From: Pelomonas candidula
GTDB taxonomy: Bacteria > Pseudomonadota > Gammaproteobacteria > Burkholderiales > Burkholderiaceae_C
Direction of reading: 5' to 3'
DNA length: 64,000 bases
Assembly (NCBI RefSeq): GCF_043555985.1
Contig: NZ_JBIGIC010000003.1
Coordinates: 124,001-188,000, forward strand
Made by a program: the position numbers and the translations under genes. The notes below the pieces were generated by a model. That model searched no databases, was not told the DNA's origin, and saw only the letters and a program-made list of their open reading frames with translations. Shown in pieces: positions 17,090 through 25,661 of the stretch. The stretch's first letter is position 1. Each line of letters begins with the position of its first letter.

Positions 17090-17913
17090 CGCCGCACCGG
17101 ATCGGCATCCCCGCGGGGGATAGGCAAGCCTCCCCGCCGCCCGAAGGGCCTCGAATTGCCAGCCTGGTGCCCAGCGCGACCGAGACGCTCGTGGCGCTTG
17201 GATTGGCGCCCTGTCTCGTCGCGCGGACCGGCTTCTGCATCCACCCGGCCGACGCCGTCAGGGACGTGCCCAAGGTCGGCGGCACGAAGGACGTGAATCT
17301 TCACAAGCTGCGGCGGTTGATGCCGTCGCACGTGATCGTCAACGTCGACGAGAACCGGCGGGAAACGGCCGAGGCGCTGCGGGATTTCGTGCCCCACGTC
17401 ATCGTCACGCACCCGCGCCGGCCCGAGGACAACCTGGTGCTGTTCGAGCAGCTGCGAGCGGCGTTCTCCGACCGGCCTGGCGTGGACGAGCGCGCCGCGG
17501 CGCTGTCGGCCGGATTCCGCGCCGCGCTGGCCCGCTGCCGCGCCCAGGCCCATCCGGTAGAGAAGGTGCTCTACCTGATCTGGCGCGAGCCGTGGATGAC
17601 GGTGGCCCGCGACACCTACATCTCGACGCTGCTGGCCGAGGCCGGCTGGCACACGCTGCCGGACGTGGACGGCGGCGACCACGGCGCAGGCCGCTACCCT
17701 GTGCTGAGCGGCGACGAACCCTGGCTGCGGCAGATCGACCGCGTGCTGCTCAGCTCCGAGCCCTACCGCTTCGGCCCCGCGCACGTCGCCGTGGCACAGG
17801 CGCTGTGCCCGCAGGCGCGCGTGCAGCTGGCGGACGGCGAGCTGCTGAGCTGGTGGGGCGCGCGCGGCGCGCAGGGGCTGGACTACCTGCTCAGCCTGAC
17901 CGCACCGGGCTGA
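17086..17913 (+). CDS. BtuF-like cobalamin/iron-siderophore binding-fold protein, repeat-encoded N-terminus
   Basis: This 275-residue protein has a Peripla_BP_2 fold starting at about residue 24 (RIASLVPSATETLVALGL) with GTKDVNLHKLRRLMPSHVIVN and a C-terminal WWGARG. No signal peptide precedes it, so it is probably cytoplasmic, as for the cobalamin-binding protein of this type common in betaproteobacteria. The first about 22 residues (RIGIPAGDRQASPPPEG) are encoded by a mosaic repeat fragment shared with 13638-13650. The start overlaps the upstream membrane protein stop (ATGA). The ligand is unproven. Confidence 0.82.
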   Translation: MTPHRIGIPAGDRQASPPPEGPRIASLVPSATETLVALGLAPCLVARTGFCIHPADAVRDVPKVGGTKDVNLHKLRRLMPSHVIVNVDENRRETAEALRDFVPHVIVTHPRRPEDNLVLFEQLRAAFSDRPGVDERAAALSAGFRAALARCRAQAHPVEKVLYLIWREPWMTVARDTYISTLLAEAGWHTLPDVDGGDHGAGRYPVLSGDEPWLRQIDRVLLSSEPYRFGPAHVAVAQALCPQARVQLADGELLSWWGARGAQGLDYLLSLTAPG

Positions 17914-17953
17914 GTCGGCCCGCCGACGCGGCCACCCGCCACAATGGGCCGCC

Positions 17954-18595
17954 ATGGATATCTACAAGCCCCTCGTCGCCCTGCTGGCGATCGTGAACCC
18001 CGTGGGCGTGGTGCCCTTCTTCATCCATTTCACCAGCAGCTTCACGCGCGAGCAGCGGCGCAAGACCATCCTCGTCAGCGCCAGCACGGCCGGCATCGTC
18101 ATCGCGCTGTCGGCGCTGTTCGGGCTGAAGATCATCGAGTTCTTCGGCATCTCGCTGGCCAGCTTCCAGGTCGGCGGCGGCTGTCTGCTCCTGATCAGCT
18201 CGCTGCAGATGCTCAACGCACAACCGGCCGAGGCACGCAAGGAGGACGTCTCCGAGGGCAGCAGCAAGGCCGACGCCGGCGCCAGCATCGCCGTCGTGCC
18301 GCTGGCCATCCCGCTGCTGACGGGGCCGGCGACCATCTCGACGATGGTCATCTACGCCGACAAGACGCGCGTCTGGTGGGAGCTGGCCGTGCTGTGCGGC
18401 TACGGCGTCGTCGTGGCGGCGGTGACCTTCGTGACGTTCTCGGCCAGCAGCAAGATCGCCAAGGTGCTGGGCCAGACCGGCATCAACATCATGACGCGGC
18501 TGATGGGTCTCATCCTCGCCGCGCTGGCCGTGGAGCTGCTGGCGGACGGGCTCATCAAGCTGTTCCCGGTGCTCGCGGCACGAACCGTGGGGTGA
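17954..18595 (+). CDS. MarC-family integral membrane protein
   Basis: This 213-residue protein has six hydrophobic segments and the MarC/UPF0056 signature near the start (LLAIVNPVGVVPFFI) and in the middle (AIPLLTGPATISTMVIYA). The function of the family is not settled; it is no longer thought to be a drug resistance pump. A CACAAT hexamer (17940-17945) sits 8 bp before the ATG, with no ribosome binding site. The following flavin oxidoreductase starts 4 bp after its stop, so it may head the operon that runs into creBCD. Confidence 0.9.
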   Translation: MDIYKPLVALLAIVNPVGVVPFFIHFTSSFTREQRRKTILVSASTAGIVIALSALFGLKIIEFFGISLASFQVGGGCLLLISSLQMLNAQPAEARKEDVSEGSSKADAGASIAVVPLAIPLLTGPATISTMVIYADKTRVWWELAVLCGYGVVVAAVTFVTFSASSKIAKVLGQTGINIMTRLMGLILAALAVELLADGLIKLFPVLAARTVG

Positions 18596-18599
18596 CGCG

Positions 18600-19625
18600 A
18601 TGGACCTGTTCAACCTGCCTCCCGTCTGGATGGCGCCGATGGCCGGCGAGGCCGCCAGCGCGGCGCTCGTGGCCGCCGTCAGCGCGGGCGGCGGCTTCGG
18701 CCAGTTGGGCGCGGCCTACCTGGCGCCGGCGCGCATTGCCGAAGTCGCAGCCGACATCCGCGCGCGCACCGACCGCCCCTTCGGCATCAACCTGTTCTGC
18801 CCGCAGCCCTGGGTGCGCGACGACGACGCGCTGGACGCCTACCTCGCCCGGCTCGCGCCCTGGCATGCAGAGCTGGGCCTGCCGGCGCCGGCGCGACCCG
18901 AACGCTTCGAGGAAGACTTCGACGCGCAGCTGGAGGCCACCATCGCCGCGCGGCCGGCCGTCATCAGCTTCGTCATGGGCGATCCCGGCGTCGCGCGCGT
19001 AGCGGCACTGAAGGCACAGGGGTTCATCGTGCTCGGCACGGCGACGCAGGTGGCCGAAGGGCTGCTGCTGCAGGCCAGCGGCGTGGACGCCGTCATCGCG
19101 CAGGGCTACGAAGGGGGCGGTCATCGCGGCGGCTTCCTGGGTGCCCCCGAGGGCGCACTGATCGGCACCATGGCGCTGGTGCCGCAGCTCGTCGACGCGC
19201 TGGGCATTCCCGTCATCGCCGCCGGTGGCATTGCCGACGCGCGCGGCGTGGCGGCGGCGCAGGCGCTGGGCGCGAGCGCGGTGGCGGTGGGCACGGCCTT
19301 CCTGCTCGTCGACGAATGCCCGCTGTCGCCGGCCTACCGCGCGGCGCTGCTGGCCGCGCGCGATGCCGACTCCACGCTGACGCGCGCCTTCTCCGGCCGC
19401 CTGGCGCGCGGCCTGGCCAACCGCGTCACGCGCGAGCTGGAAGGTGTCGAGCTGCCGGCCTTCCCGCAGCCCAACGCCGCCAGCCGGCCCCTGCGCCAGG
19501 CCGCGGCCAGGGCGGGCGACGCCGACTTCATCAGCCTGTGGGCCGGCCAGGCACTGCCGCTGAACCGCACGCCGGGCACGGCGGCCGATCTCGTCGCGAC
19601 GCTCGCGAAGGGCTGGCGCGCTTGA
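18600..19625 (+). CDS. NAD(P)H-dependent flavin oxidoreductase / nitronate monooxygenase family
   Basis: A 341-residue TIM-barrel FMN protein of the 2-nitropropane dioxygenase family. Visible motifs are WMAPMAG near the start, GTATQVAEG, the conserved AQGYEGGGHRG and the phosphate-binding IPVIAAGGIAD followed by GTAFL. It probably oxidises alkyl nitronates or reduces quinone-like substrates. The stop overlaps the TTG start of creB, so this metabolic enzyme is translationally coupled to a two-component system. Confidence 0.88.
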   Translation: MDLFNLPPVWMAPMAGEAASAALVAAVSAGGGFGQLGAAYLAPARIAEVAADIRARTDRPFGINLFCPQPWVRDDDALDAYLARLAPWHAELGLPAPARPERFEEDFDAQLEATIAARPAVISFVMGDPGVARVAALKAQGFIVLGTATQVAEGLLLQASGVDAVIAQGYEGGGHRGGFLGAPEGALIGTMALVPQLVDALGIPVIAAGGIADARGVAAAQALGASAVAVGTAFLLVDECPLSPAYRAALLAARDADSTLTRAFSGRLARGLANRVTRELEGVELPAFPQPNAASRPLRQAAARAGDADFISLWAGQALPLNRTPGTAADLVATLAKGWRA

Positions 19626-20299
19626 CGGCGACCTTGCTGCTGCTGGAGGACGACCCGGCCATCGCCGACACGGTCGTGTTCGCGCTGAAGCGCGAGGGCT
19701 ACGCCGTGGAGCACCGCGCGTGGCTGGCCGAGGCACGCGAGCGGCTGCGCCAGCCGCCGGCGCCGGCCCTGCTCATCCTCGACATCGGCCTGCCCGATGG
19801 CCACGGGCTGGACCTGTGCCGCGAGCTGCGCGCCGGGGCGCTGTCGCACCCGGCCCACCTGCCCGTCATCGTGCTGAGCGCGCGCAGCGAGGAGATGGAC
19901 CGCGTGCTCGGGCTGGAGCTGGGCGCCGACGACTACCTCGCCAAGCCCTTCAGCCCGCGCGAGCTGGTAGCCCGCGTGCGGGCGCTGCTGCGCCGCGCCC
20001 AGGCCGCGCCGGCCGTCACTGCGGGCTTTGCCATTGACGGCTCGCGCGTGCGGCTGGACGGGCAGCTGCTGAACCTGACGAAGCTGGAGCTGGGCCTGCT
20101 GCTGAAGCTGCTGCAGGCGCCGCAGCGCATCCACTCGCGCGACGCGCTGCTGGACGCCGTCTGGGGCACCAGCGCCGACAGCGGCGACCGCACGGTGGAC
20201 ACACACATCAAGACGCTGCGCGCCAAGCTGCGCGAGGCGGCGCCTGCGCGCGACCCGATCAAGACGCACCGCGGCCTTGGCTACTCGCTAGAACCATGA
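19622..20299 (+). CDS. creB: CreB-type OmpR-family response regulator
   Basis: This 225-residue regulator has an N-terminal receiver (acidic EDD at 9-11, phospho-acceptor Asp about 54 in LILDIGLPDGHG, Lys about 108 in YLAKPFSP) and a C-terminal winged-helix DNA-binding domain ending RTVDTHIKTLRAKLR...THRGLGYSLEP. The start is a TTG that overlaps the preceding stop as TTGA; no ATG lies in a suitable place. The creC and creD genes follow, and an exact CreB operator lies before creD, which supports the assignment. The stop overlaps the ATG of a repeat-encoded minicistron. Confidence 0.9.
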   Translation: MTATLLLLEDDPAIADTVVFALKREGYAVEHRAWLAEARERLRQPPAPALLILDIGLPDGHGLDLCRELRAGALSHPAHLPVIVLSARSEEMDRVLGLELGADDYLAKPFSPRELVARVRALLRRAQAAPAVTAGFAIDGSRVRLDGQLLNLTKLELGLLLKLLQAPQRIHSRDALLDAVWGTSADSGDRTVDTHIKTLRAKLREAAPARDPIKTHRGLGYSLEP

Positions 20300-20379
20300 C
20301 GCCCCCCACGCGCGCCTCGCTCACTGCCGCCCAAGGGGGCGCGTCAGCGCCTTCGGGCGGCCGGGCGGCGCTGACATGA
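20296..20379 (+). repeat. Mosaic intercistronic repeat forming a coupling minicistron (creB/creC)
   Basis: A 27-codon open frame whose ATG (20296) overlaps the creB stop as ATGA and whose TGA (20377-20379) overlaps the creC ATG as ATGA. It holds a 9 bp inverted repeat (GTCAGCGCC 20343-20351, GGCGCTGAC 20367-20375). Its first bases ATGACGCC match the start of the repeat at 13592, but the rest is a different module. The same start/stop architecture at 13592 and 33602 argues for selection for an open frame. Confidence 0.65.
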
Positions 20380-21803
20380 GACTCGGGCTCAGGGTCTTCT
20401 TCGGCTTCTTCCTCATCGCCGGCCTCAGCGCCGTGCTGCTGTTGAAGGTCTTCCTGGCCGAGGTGAAGCCCAGCGTGCGCGAGGTCATGGAAGACCTGAT
20501 GGTGGAGACCGCCCACCTGGTGGCCGAGGCAGCGGCGGACGAAATGGATGCCAACGGCCTCAAGCCCGGCAGCCGGCTCGGCGCGCAGCTGCAGCGCTAC
20601 GCGAAGCGCGACATCGACGTGTCGATCTGGGGCCTGCGCAAGCAGAGCCTGGACCTGCGGCTGTACGTGACCGACGCGCGCGGCCGTGTCGTGCTGGACT
20701 CCGGCCAGCCGTCGGCCGTAGGCCAGGACTACTCGCGGTGGAACGACGTGGCCCGCACGCTGCGCGGCGAGTACGGCGCGCGCTCGACGCGCTACGCGGC
20801 CGACGACCGCAGCACCATCCTCGTCGTCGCCGCGCCGGTGCTACAGGACGGCCGCGTGCTGGGCGTTGTCAGCGTTGCCAAGCCGGTGGCCAGCGTGCAG
20901 CGCTTCATCGACCGCGCCGAGCGCCGGCTGTACTGGGCCGGCGCCGCGCTGCTGGCGGCCAGCCTCGTCGTCGGCGTGGCGGTAACGCTGTGGCTGGTCG
21001 CTTCCGTGCGGCGGTTGCGGCGCTACACCCAGCAGGCGCAGGCCGGCCAGGCCATCGCGCCACCGGCCATGCCGGGCGAGCTGGGCGACCTGGCCCATGC
21101 GATGGACGACATGCGTCGCCGGCTGGAAGGCCGAGAACGGCTGGAGCACGATGTGCGCGCGCTGACGCACGAGCTGAAGAGCCCGCTGGCCGCGCTCCGC
21201 GCCAGTGGCGAGCTGCTGCAGGACGAGCTGCCTGCCACCGACCGCCAGCGCTTCGCCGCCCAGGTGCTGGACCAGACCGCCCGGCTGCAGACGCTGGTGG
21301 AGCGCGTGCTGGCGCTGTCGCAGCTGGAGGCGCAGGTCGGGCTGGGCGAGCGGCAGCGCGTGGCGCTGGTGGCCTGGGCCGAGGCCCAGCTGGAGCGGCA
21401 GGCGCCGCGGCTGGCGCAACAGCGGCTGTCCGTGGCATGGACGGCGCGCGAGGACGCGACCGTGGACGTCGACGCGGCGCTGCTGGAGCTGGCCTTCGGC
21501 AACCTGCTCGTCAATGCCATCGACTTCGCCCCCGCCGGCTCGATGCTGGAACTCGCCGTCAGCACGACGCCGACCTCCGCGAGCCTGACGTTGCGCGACC
21601 ACGGCCCGGGCGTGCCAGCCGCGGGCTTCGCGCAGCTGGGCCGGCGCTTCTTCTCGACGGCGCGGCCGGGCAGCCTCGTCAAGGGCTCGGGCCTCGGGCT
21701 GGCCATCGCGCGGCGCGTGGCCGAGCTACACGGCGGGCGACTGGCGTTCGAGGCGGCGGAGCCGGGGCTGCGGGTCACGCTGGTGCTGCCGACTTCACGC
21801 TGA
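20376..21803 (+). CDS. creC: CreC-type sensor histidine kinase
   Basis: A 475-residue kinase with two membrane helices (about 5-28 and 185-210) flanking a periplasmic sensor domain, a HAMP-like linker, the phospho-acceptor His265 (ALTHELKSPLAALR) and an ATPase domain with N box (FGNLLVNAIDFAP), G1 (LRDHGPGVP) and G2 (GSGLGLAIA). It phosphorylates CreB. In enteric bacteria CreBC responds to growth in minimal or fermentation conditions; the signal here is unknown. The 3' end carries the CreB operator for creD. Confidence 0.9.
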   Translation: MRLGLRVFFGFFLIAGLSAVLLLKVFLAEVKPSVREVMEDLMVETAHLVAEAAADEMDANGLKPGSRLGAQLQRYAKRDIDVSIWGLRKQSLDLRLYVTDARGRVVLDSGQPSAVGQDYSRWNDVARTLRGEYGARSTRYAADDRSTILVVAAPVLQDGRVLGVVSVAKPVASVQRFIDRAERRLYWAGAALLAASLVVGVAVTLWLVASVRRLRRYTQQAQAGQAIAPPAMPGELGDLAHAMDDMRRRLEGRERLEHDVRALTHELKSPLAALRASGELLQDELPATDRQRFAAQVLDQTARLQTLVERVLALSQLEAQVGLGERQRVALVAWAEAQLERQAPRLAQQRLSVAWTAREDATVDVDAALLELAFGNLLVNAIDFAPAGSMLELAVSTTPTSASLTLRDHGPGVPAAGFAQLGRRFFSTARPGSLVKGSGLGLAIARRVAELHGGRLAFEAAEPGLRVTLVLPTSR

Positions 21804-21809
21804 CTTCAC
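21794..21809 (+). promoter_or_regulatory. CreB operator (cre-tag) upstream of creD
   Basis: TTCAC at 21794-21798 and TTCAC at 21805-21809, separated by exactly six bases, match the enterobacterial cre-tag TTCAC-N6-TTCAC. The site spans the last codons and the stop of creC, 43 bp before the creD ATG. A related CTCAC is at 21825-21829. By analogy with E. coli, phosphorylated CreB should activate creD here. Confidence 0.75.
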
Positions 21810-21852
21810 ACCGCTCGTCCTGCCCTCACACCGCGTGGCGATGCTGCGCGGC

Positions 21853-23151
21853 ATGAACAAAGCCCTCTTCATCAAGCTGGCCATCCTGGCCGTCGTCACC
21901 CTCGTTCTGATCGCCGTGCTCGCCCAGATCGGCGGGCTCGTACGCGAACGCCAGGAGCGGCAGCACGAGGCCGAGCAAAGCGTCGAGCAGTCGCAGGCCG
22001 GCCCGCAGACGCTGCTGGGCCCGCTACTGACGCGCAACTGCAAGGAAACCTGGGCGCCGTACAAGGACGGCGTGCAGACCCGCAACTTCACGGTCGCGCT
22101 GCCGCCGTCGCAGCTGCAGGTCGGCGGGCGCGTGACGCCGGACCCGCGCTACCGCGGCCTGTTCAAGATCAACAGCTACGCCGGCAAGCTGTCCATCACG
22201 GCACGCTGGGACGACTTCGACCGGCTGACCCCGCCGGCCGAGAACGCCGGCGGTCGCGTCGAATGCGGCGATGTGGTCGCGATGTTCTCCGCCAGTGACG
22301 CACGTGGCCTGCGCGATGTCGAGCTCAAGCGCGACGGCCATGCGCTGGCCGTCAAGCCCGGCACGACCAACGGCCATTACCCCGCAGGCCTGCACGCCGT
22401 GCTCGCCACGCCGCGCACGGGCGAGACCCTGGAGCTGAGCCTGAACGTGAACCTCGTCGGCACGCAGCGCCTGGCCGTCGTGCCCGCCGCGGGTAGCACC
22501 GCGGTGGACCTGCAGTCCAGCTGGCCGCACCCCAGCTTCGCGGGGCGCTTCCTGCCGGCCGAGCGCGAGGTCGGCGCCAACGGCTTCTCGGCGCGCTGGC
22601 AGGTCTCCGAACTGGCCACCAGCGCAACAGCCGACGCAGCAGCCGGCAAGGCCGACCTGGACACGGTGGCCGTCGACTTCATCGACCCGGTGAACCCCTA
22701 CGTCATGAGCGACCGCGCCATCAAGTACGGTCTGATGTTCATTGTGCTGACCTTCGTCACCGTAGGTTTGACCGAGCTGCTGACGGGTCGGCGCGTGCAC
22801 CCGGTGCAGTACCTGCTCGTGGGCCTGGCGCTGAGCCTGTTCTTCCTGCTGCTGCTCAGCCTGTCGGAGCACCTGCCGTTCCTGACGGCCTATCTGATCG
22901 CCGCCGGTGCCGCGGCTGCGGTGCTGACGCAGTACGCCGCGGCCATGCTGGGCGGCTGGGGGCGCGGGCTGGCGTTCGGCGGCGGCGTCGCGCTGCTGTA
23001 CGGCGCGCTCTACGTGCTGCTCACGCTGGAGCAGACAGCCCTCGTCATCGGCGCGGTGCTGCTGTTCGCCGTGCTGGCCGCGGTCATGACGCTGACGCGC
23101 AAGCTGGACTGGTACGGCATGGTGGGCGACAGGCAGGCGGTCAGCGAGTGA
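21853..23151 (+). CDS. creD: CreD inner-membrane protein
   Basis: About 432 residues: an N-terminal membrane helix (about 6-28), a large periplasmic region (about 30-290) and a cluster of helices at the C-terminus (about 300-425; GLMFIVLTFVTVGLTELL, HPVQYLLVGLALSLFFLLLLSLSEH), the CreD arrangement. The start ATG at 21853 (MNKALFIKLA) is preferred to the in-frame ATG at 21841. CreD is the main output of the CreBC system and affects envelope stress and beta-lactam response in other species. A cre-tag lies just upstream. Confidence 0.9.
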   Translation: MNKALFIKLAILAVVTLVLIAVLAQIGGLVRERQERQHEAEQSVEQSQAGPQTLLGPLLTRNCKETWAPYKDGVQTRNFTVALPPSQLQVGGRVTPDPRYRGLFKINSYAGKLSITARWDDFDRLTPPAENAGGRVECGDVVAMFSASDARGLRDVELKRDGHALAVKPGTTNGHYPAGLHAVLATPRTGETLELSLNVNLVGTQRLAVVPAAGSTAVDLQSSWPHPSFAGRFLPAEREVGANGFSARWQVSELATSATADAAAGKADLDTVAVDFIDPVNPYVMSDRAIKYGLMFIVLTFVTVGLTELLTGRRVHPVQYLLVGLALSLFFLLLLSLSEHLPFLTAYLIAAGAAAAVLTQYAAAMLGGWGRGLAFGGGVALLYGALYVLLTLEQTALVIGAVLLFAVLAAVMTLTRKLDWYGMVGDRQAVSE

Positions 23152-23164
23152 ATTACGCTAGCGC

Positions 23165-24814
23165 ATGCCCAAAGAAGGTTTCGACTACATCATCGTGGGC
23201 GCCGGCACTGCCGGCTGCCTGATGGCCAACCGGCTCAGCGCCAACCCGGACAAGCGCGTGCTGCTCATCGAGGCCGGCGGCAAGGACGACTACCACTGGA
23301 TACACATCCCCGTCGGTTATCTCTACTGCATCGGCAACCCGCGCACCGACTGGTGCTACCAGACCGAGGCCGAAGCCGGCCTCAACGGGCGCAGCCTGCG
23401 CTACCCGCGCGGCAAGGTACTGGGCGGCAGCTCCAGCATCAACGGCATGATCTACATGCGTGGCCAGAGCCGCGACTACGAGCACTGGGCCGACGTGACC
23501 GGCGACGACACCTGGCGCTGGGAGCGCGTGCTGCGCGCCTTCCGCCGCCACGAGAACCACTGGCGGCTGGACGATCCCAAGACCGCCCCCGAAGGCTTTG
23601 CCGAGCTGCATGGCCACCGGGGCGAATGGCGGGTGGAGCAGCAGCGGCTGCGCTGGCCCATCCTCGACGCCTTCGCGGCCGCATGCACACAGGCCGGCAT
23701 CCCGGCCACCGGCGACTTCAACGCCGGCACCAACGAGGGCGTGGGCTACTTCGAGGTCAACCAGCGCAAGGGCCTGCGCTGGAACACGGCCAAGGCCTTC
23801 CTGCGCCCCACCGCGATGGGCCGGCCCAACTTCGAGCTGTGGACCGGTGCGCAGGTGCGCAAGCTGCGGCTGCTGCACGACGACGCCGGCCTGCGCTGCG
23901 GCGGCGTCGAGGTGCTGACGCCACACGGCGTGGAGCAGCCCTGGCTGAACGCGGGCGGCGAGGTCATCCTGTGCGCCGGCGCGGTCGGCTCGCCGCAGAT
24001 CCTGCAGCTGTCGGGCCTGGGGCCGGCGTCGCTGCTGCAGGGGCTGGGCATCACCGTCGAACAGGAGCTGCCCGGCGTGGGCGCCAACCTGCAGGACCAC
24101 CTGCAGATCCGCGCCGTCTACAAGGTGCAGGGCACGCAGACGCTGAACCAGCGCGCCGCCTCGCTGCTGGGCAAGGCCAAGATCGCGCTGGAGTACGCGC
24201 TGCGCCGCAGCGGCCCGATGAGCATGGCGCCGTCACAGCTCGGCGCCTTCACGCGCAGCAGCCCGACCAAGGCCTGGCCCGACCTGGAGTACCACGTGCA
24301 GCCGCTGTCGCTGGACGCCTTCGGCGAGCCGCTGCACGGCTTCAACGCATTCACGGCCAGCGTCTGCAACCTGAACCCGACCAGCCGCGGCAGCATCCAC
24401 ATCCAGTCGCCCGACGCGACCGTGGCGCCGGCCATCCGGCCCAACTACCTGTCCACCGAGGCCGATCGGCTCGTGGCCGCCGAGAGCCTGAAGCTGACGC
24501 GCCGCATCGTCGCGCAGCCGGCGCTGGCGGCCTTCCGGCCCGAGGAATACAAGCCCGGCCCGCAGTACCAGACCGACGAAGACCTGACGCGCCTGGCCGG
24601 CGACATCGCGACGACCATCTTCCACCCCGTCGGCACCTGCCGCATGGGCCGCAAGGACGACCCCGGCGCGGTGGTCGATTCACGGCTGCGCGTGCGCGGC
24701 GTGAGCGGCCTGCGCGTGGCGGACGCGAGCGTGATGCCGACGATCACGAGCGGCAACACGAACTCGCCGACCTTGATGATTGCGGAGAAGCTGGCGGGGT
24801 GGCTGGGAGCGTGA
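23165..24814 (+). CDS. GMC-family FAD oxidoreductase (choline/alcohol dehydrogenase-like)
   Basis: This 549-residue flavoprotein has the FAD motif (IIVGAGTAGCLMANRL, from about 9), GMC signature 1 (RGKVLGGSSSINGMIYMRG), signature 2 (GAVGSPQILQLSGLGP) and the catalytic region with HPVGTCRMG (about 487) and GNTNSPTLMIAEK near the end. It oxidises an alcohol to an aldehyde; no betB or bet regulators lie nearby, so a choline role is not supported. A TACGCT hexamer lies 5 bp before the ATG. Confidence 0.92.
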   Translation: MPKEGFDYIIVGAGTAGCLMANRLSANPDKRVLLIEAGGKDDYHWIHIPVGYLYCIGNPRTDWCYQTEAEAGLNGRSLRYPRGKVLGGSSSINGMIYMRGQSRDYEHWADVTGDDTWRWERVLRAFRRHENHWRLDDPKTAPEGFAELHGHRGEWRVEQQRLRWPILDAFAAACTQAGIPATGDFNAGTNEGVGYFEVNQRKGLRWNTAKAFLRPTAMGRPNFELWTGAQVRKLRLLHDDAGLRCGGVEVLTPHGVEQPWLNAGGEVILCAGAVGSPQILQLSGLGPASLLQGLGITVEQELPGVGANLQDHLQIRAVYKVQGTQTLNQRAASLLGKAKIALEYALRRSGPMSMAPSQLGAFTRSSPTKAWPDLEYHVQPLSLDAFGEPLHGFNAFTASVCNLNPTSRGSIHIQSPDATVAPAIRPNYLSTEADRLVAAESLKLTRRIVAQPALAAFRPEEYKPGPQYQTDEDLTRLAGDIATTIFHPVGTCRMGRKDDPGAVVDSRLRVRGVSGLRVADASVMPTITSGNTNSPTLMIAEKLAGWLGA

Positions 24815-24957
24815 TGCTGGCGAACCGCACGGACCGGACAGCGGCAGGCGCCTAGCCGCAGCAACACCTCTTTCCTCCAACAACACCTGTCTCGTGCCCG
24901 GCGCTGCTGCGCCGCCGGCATGGCGGAGCTCTGGTCAAACGATCGGATCGAACCTTC

Positions 24958-25563
24958 ATGGACACCCCGATTTCTTCGCTGTCGATCGCCTGGATTGGCA
25001 TCCTCTTCGCACCACCCGTCGCGATCGGCACGTTCTTCATCACAAGCAGGCACCGGCCGGCCGCGATGCGCCGCCTCTCGATGACGTGCGTGCTGCTGAT
25101 GGCGCTGGTGGCGGCGGCCGCCTGCCTCGACGTCTCGTTCACATCGGTCACGGCCAACACCGTCTGCTGGTCGGCAGCCTATTTCTCGTACTGCTTCCTG
25201 GCCATCTCCGCGTGGCGGCTGCGACGGCTGGCGGTGCGCATACCTGTGTTGATGGTTGCCGCGCTGCCCGTGGCCGTCGGCTACCTGCTCGGCACCGTGG
25301 GAATGCTCGGGCTGATGTTCATCCTGGACGACTACACCCGTCCCCCGATGCAAACCACCGATATCGCGCATGGCCTGGAGTGCCGCGTGACCAGCTGGGG
25401 CATGGCGGCGTCAGACAGTGGCTACACCGTCCACATTTACAGACATTGGGCGCTCATCCCCCTGCTGGAACGCGAGGTGGCCCGCATCGTCATCAACCAA
25501 TCGAATCCACAGGCCGGATTGCAAAGCGCCTCGTGCGACGATGCCCTGAAGCTGATCCGCTGA
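24958..25563 (+). CDS. Hypothetical membrane protein
   Basis: A 201-residue protein with about four hydrophobic segments in the first 125 residues (approximate starts 8, 40, 64, 95) and a soluble C-terminal part with two Cys (LECRVTSW, SASCDDALK). I recognise no family. The 143 bp before it contain a direct repeat CAACACCT (24862 and 24881) and nothing else of note. The codon use is less GC-extreme than in its neighbours, so it may be a recent or fast-evolving gene. Confidence 0.65.
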   Translation: MDTPISSLSIAWIGILFAPPVAIGTFFITSRHRPAAMRRLSMTCVLLMALVAAAACLDVSFTSVTANTVCWSAAYFSYCFLAISAWRLRRLAVRIPVLMVAALPVAVGYLLGTVGMLGLMFILDDYTRPPMQTTDIAHGLECRVTSWGMAASDSGYTVHIYRHWALIPLLEREVARIVINQSNPQAGLQSASCDDALKLIR

Positions 25564-25661
25564 AACGGTTGCGAGAAACGCCAGGCGTTGTTGAGCCGCC
25601 TGCCTTGTCATACTCGCGCTGGAGACTCGATGCGCTTGTGCCGCGCAGCTCGACGCAAGCC

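Noticed and set aside
23165..24814. Choline dehydrogenase betA
   Set aside because: The GMC family fits, but there is no betaine aldehyde dehydrogenase, betI or transporter nearby.
24862..24888. Direct repeat CAACACCT as an operator
   Set aside because: Two 8 bp copies 19 bp apart are too short to argue for function without conservation data.
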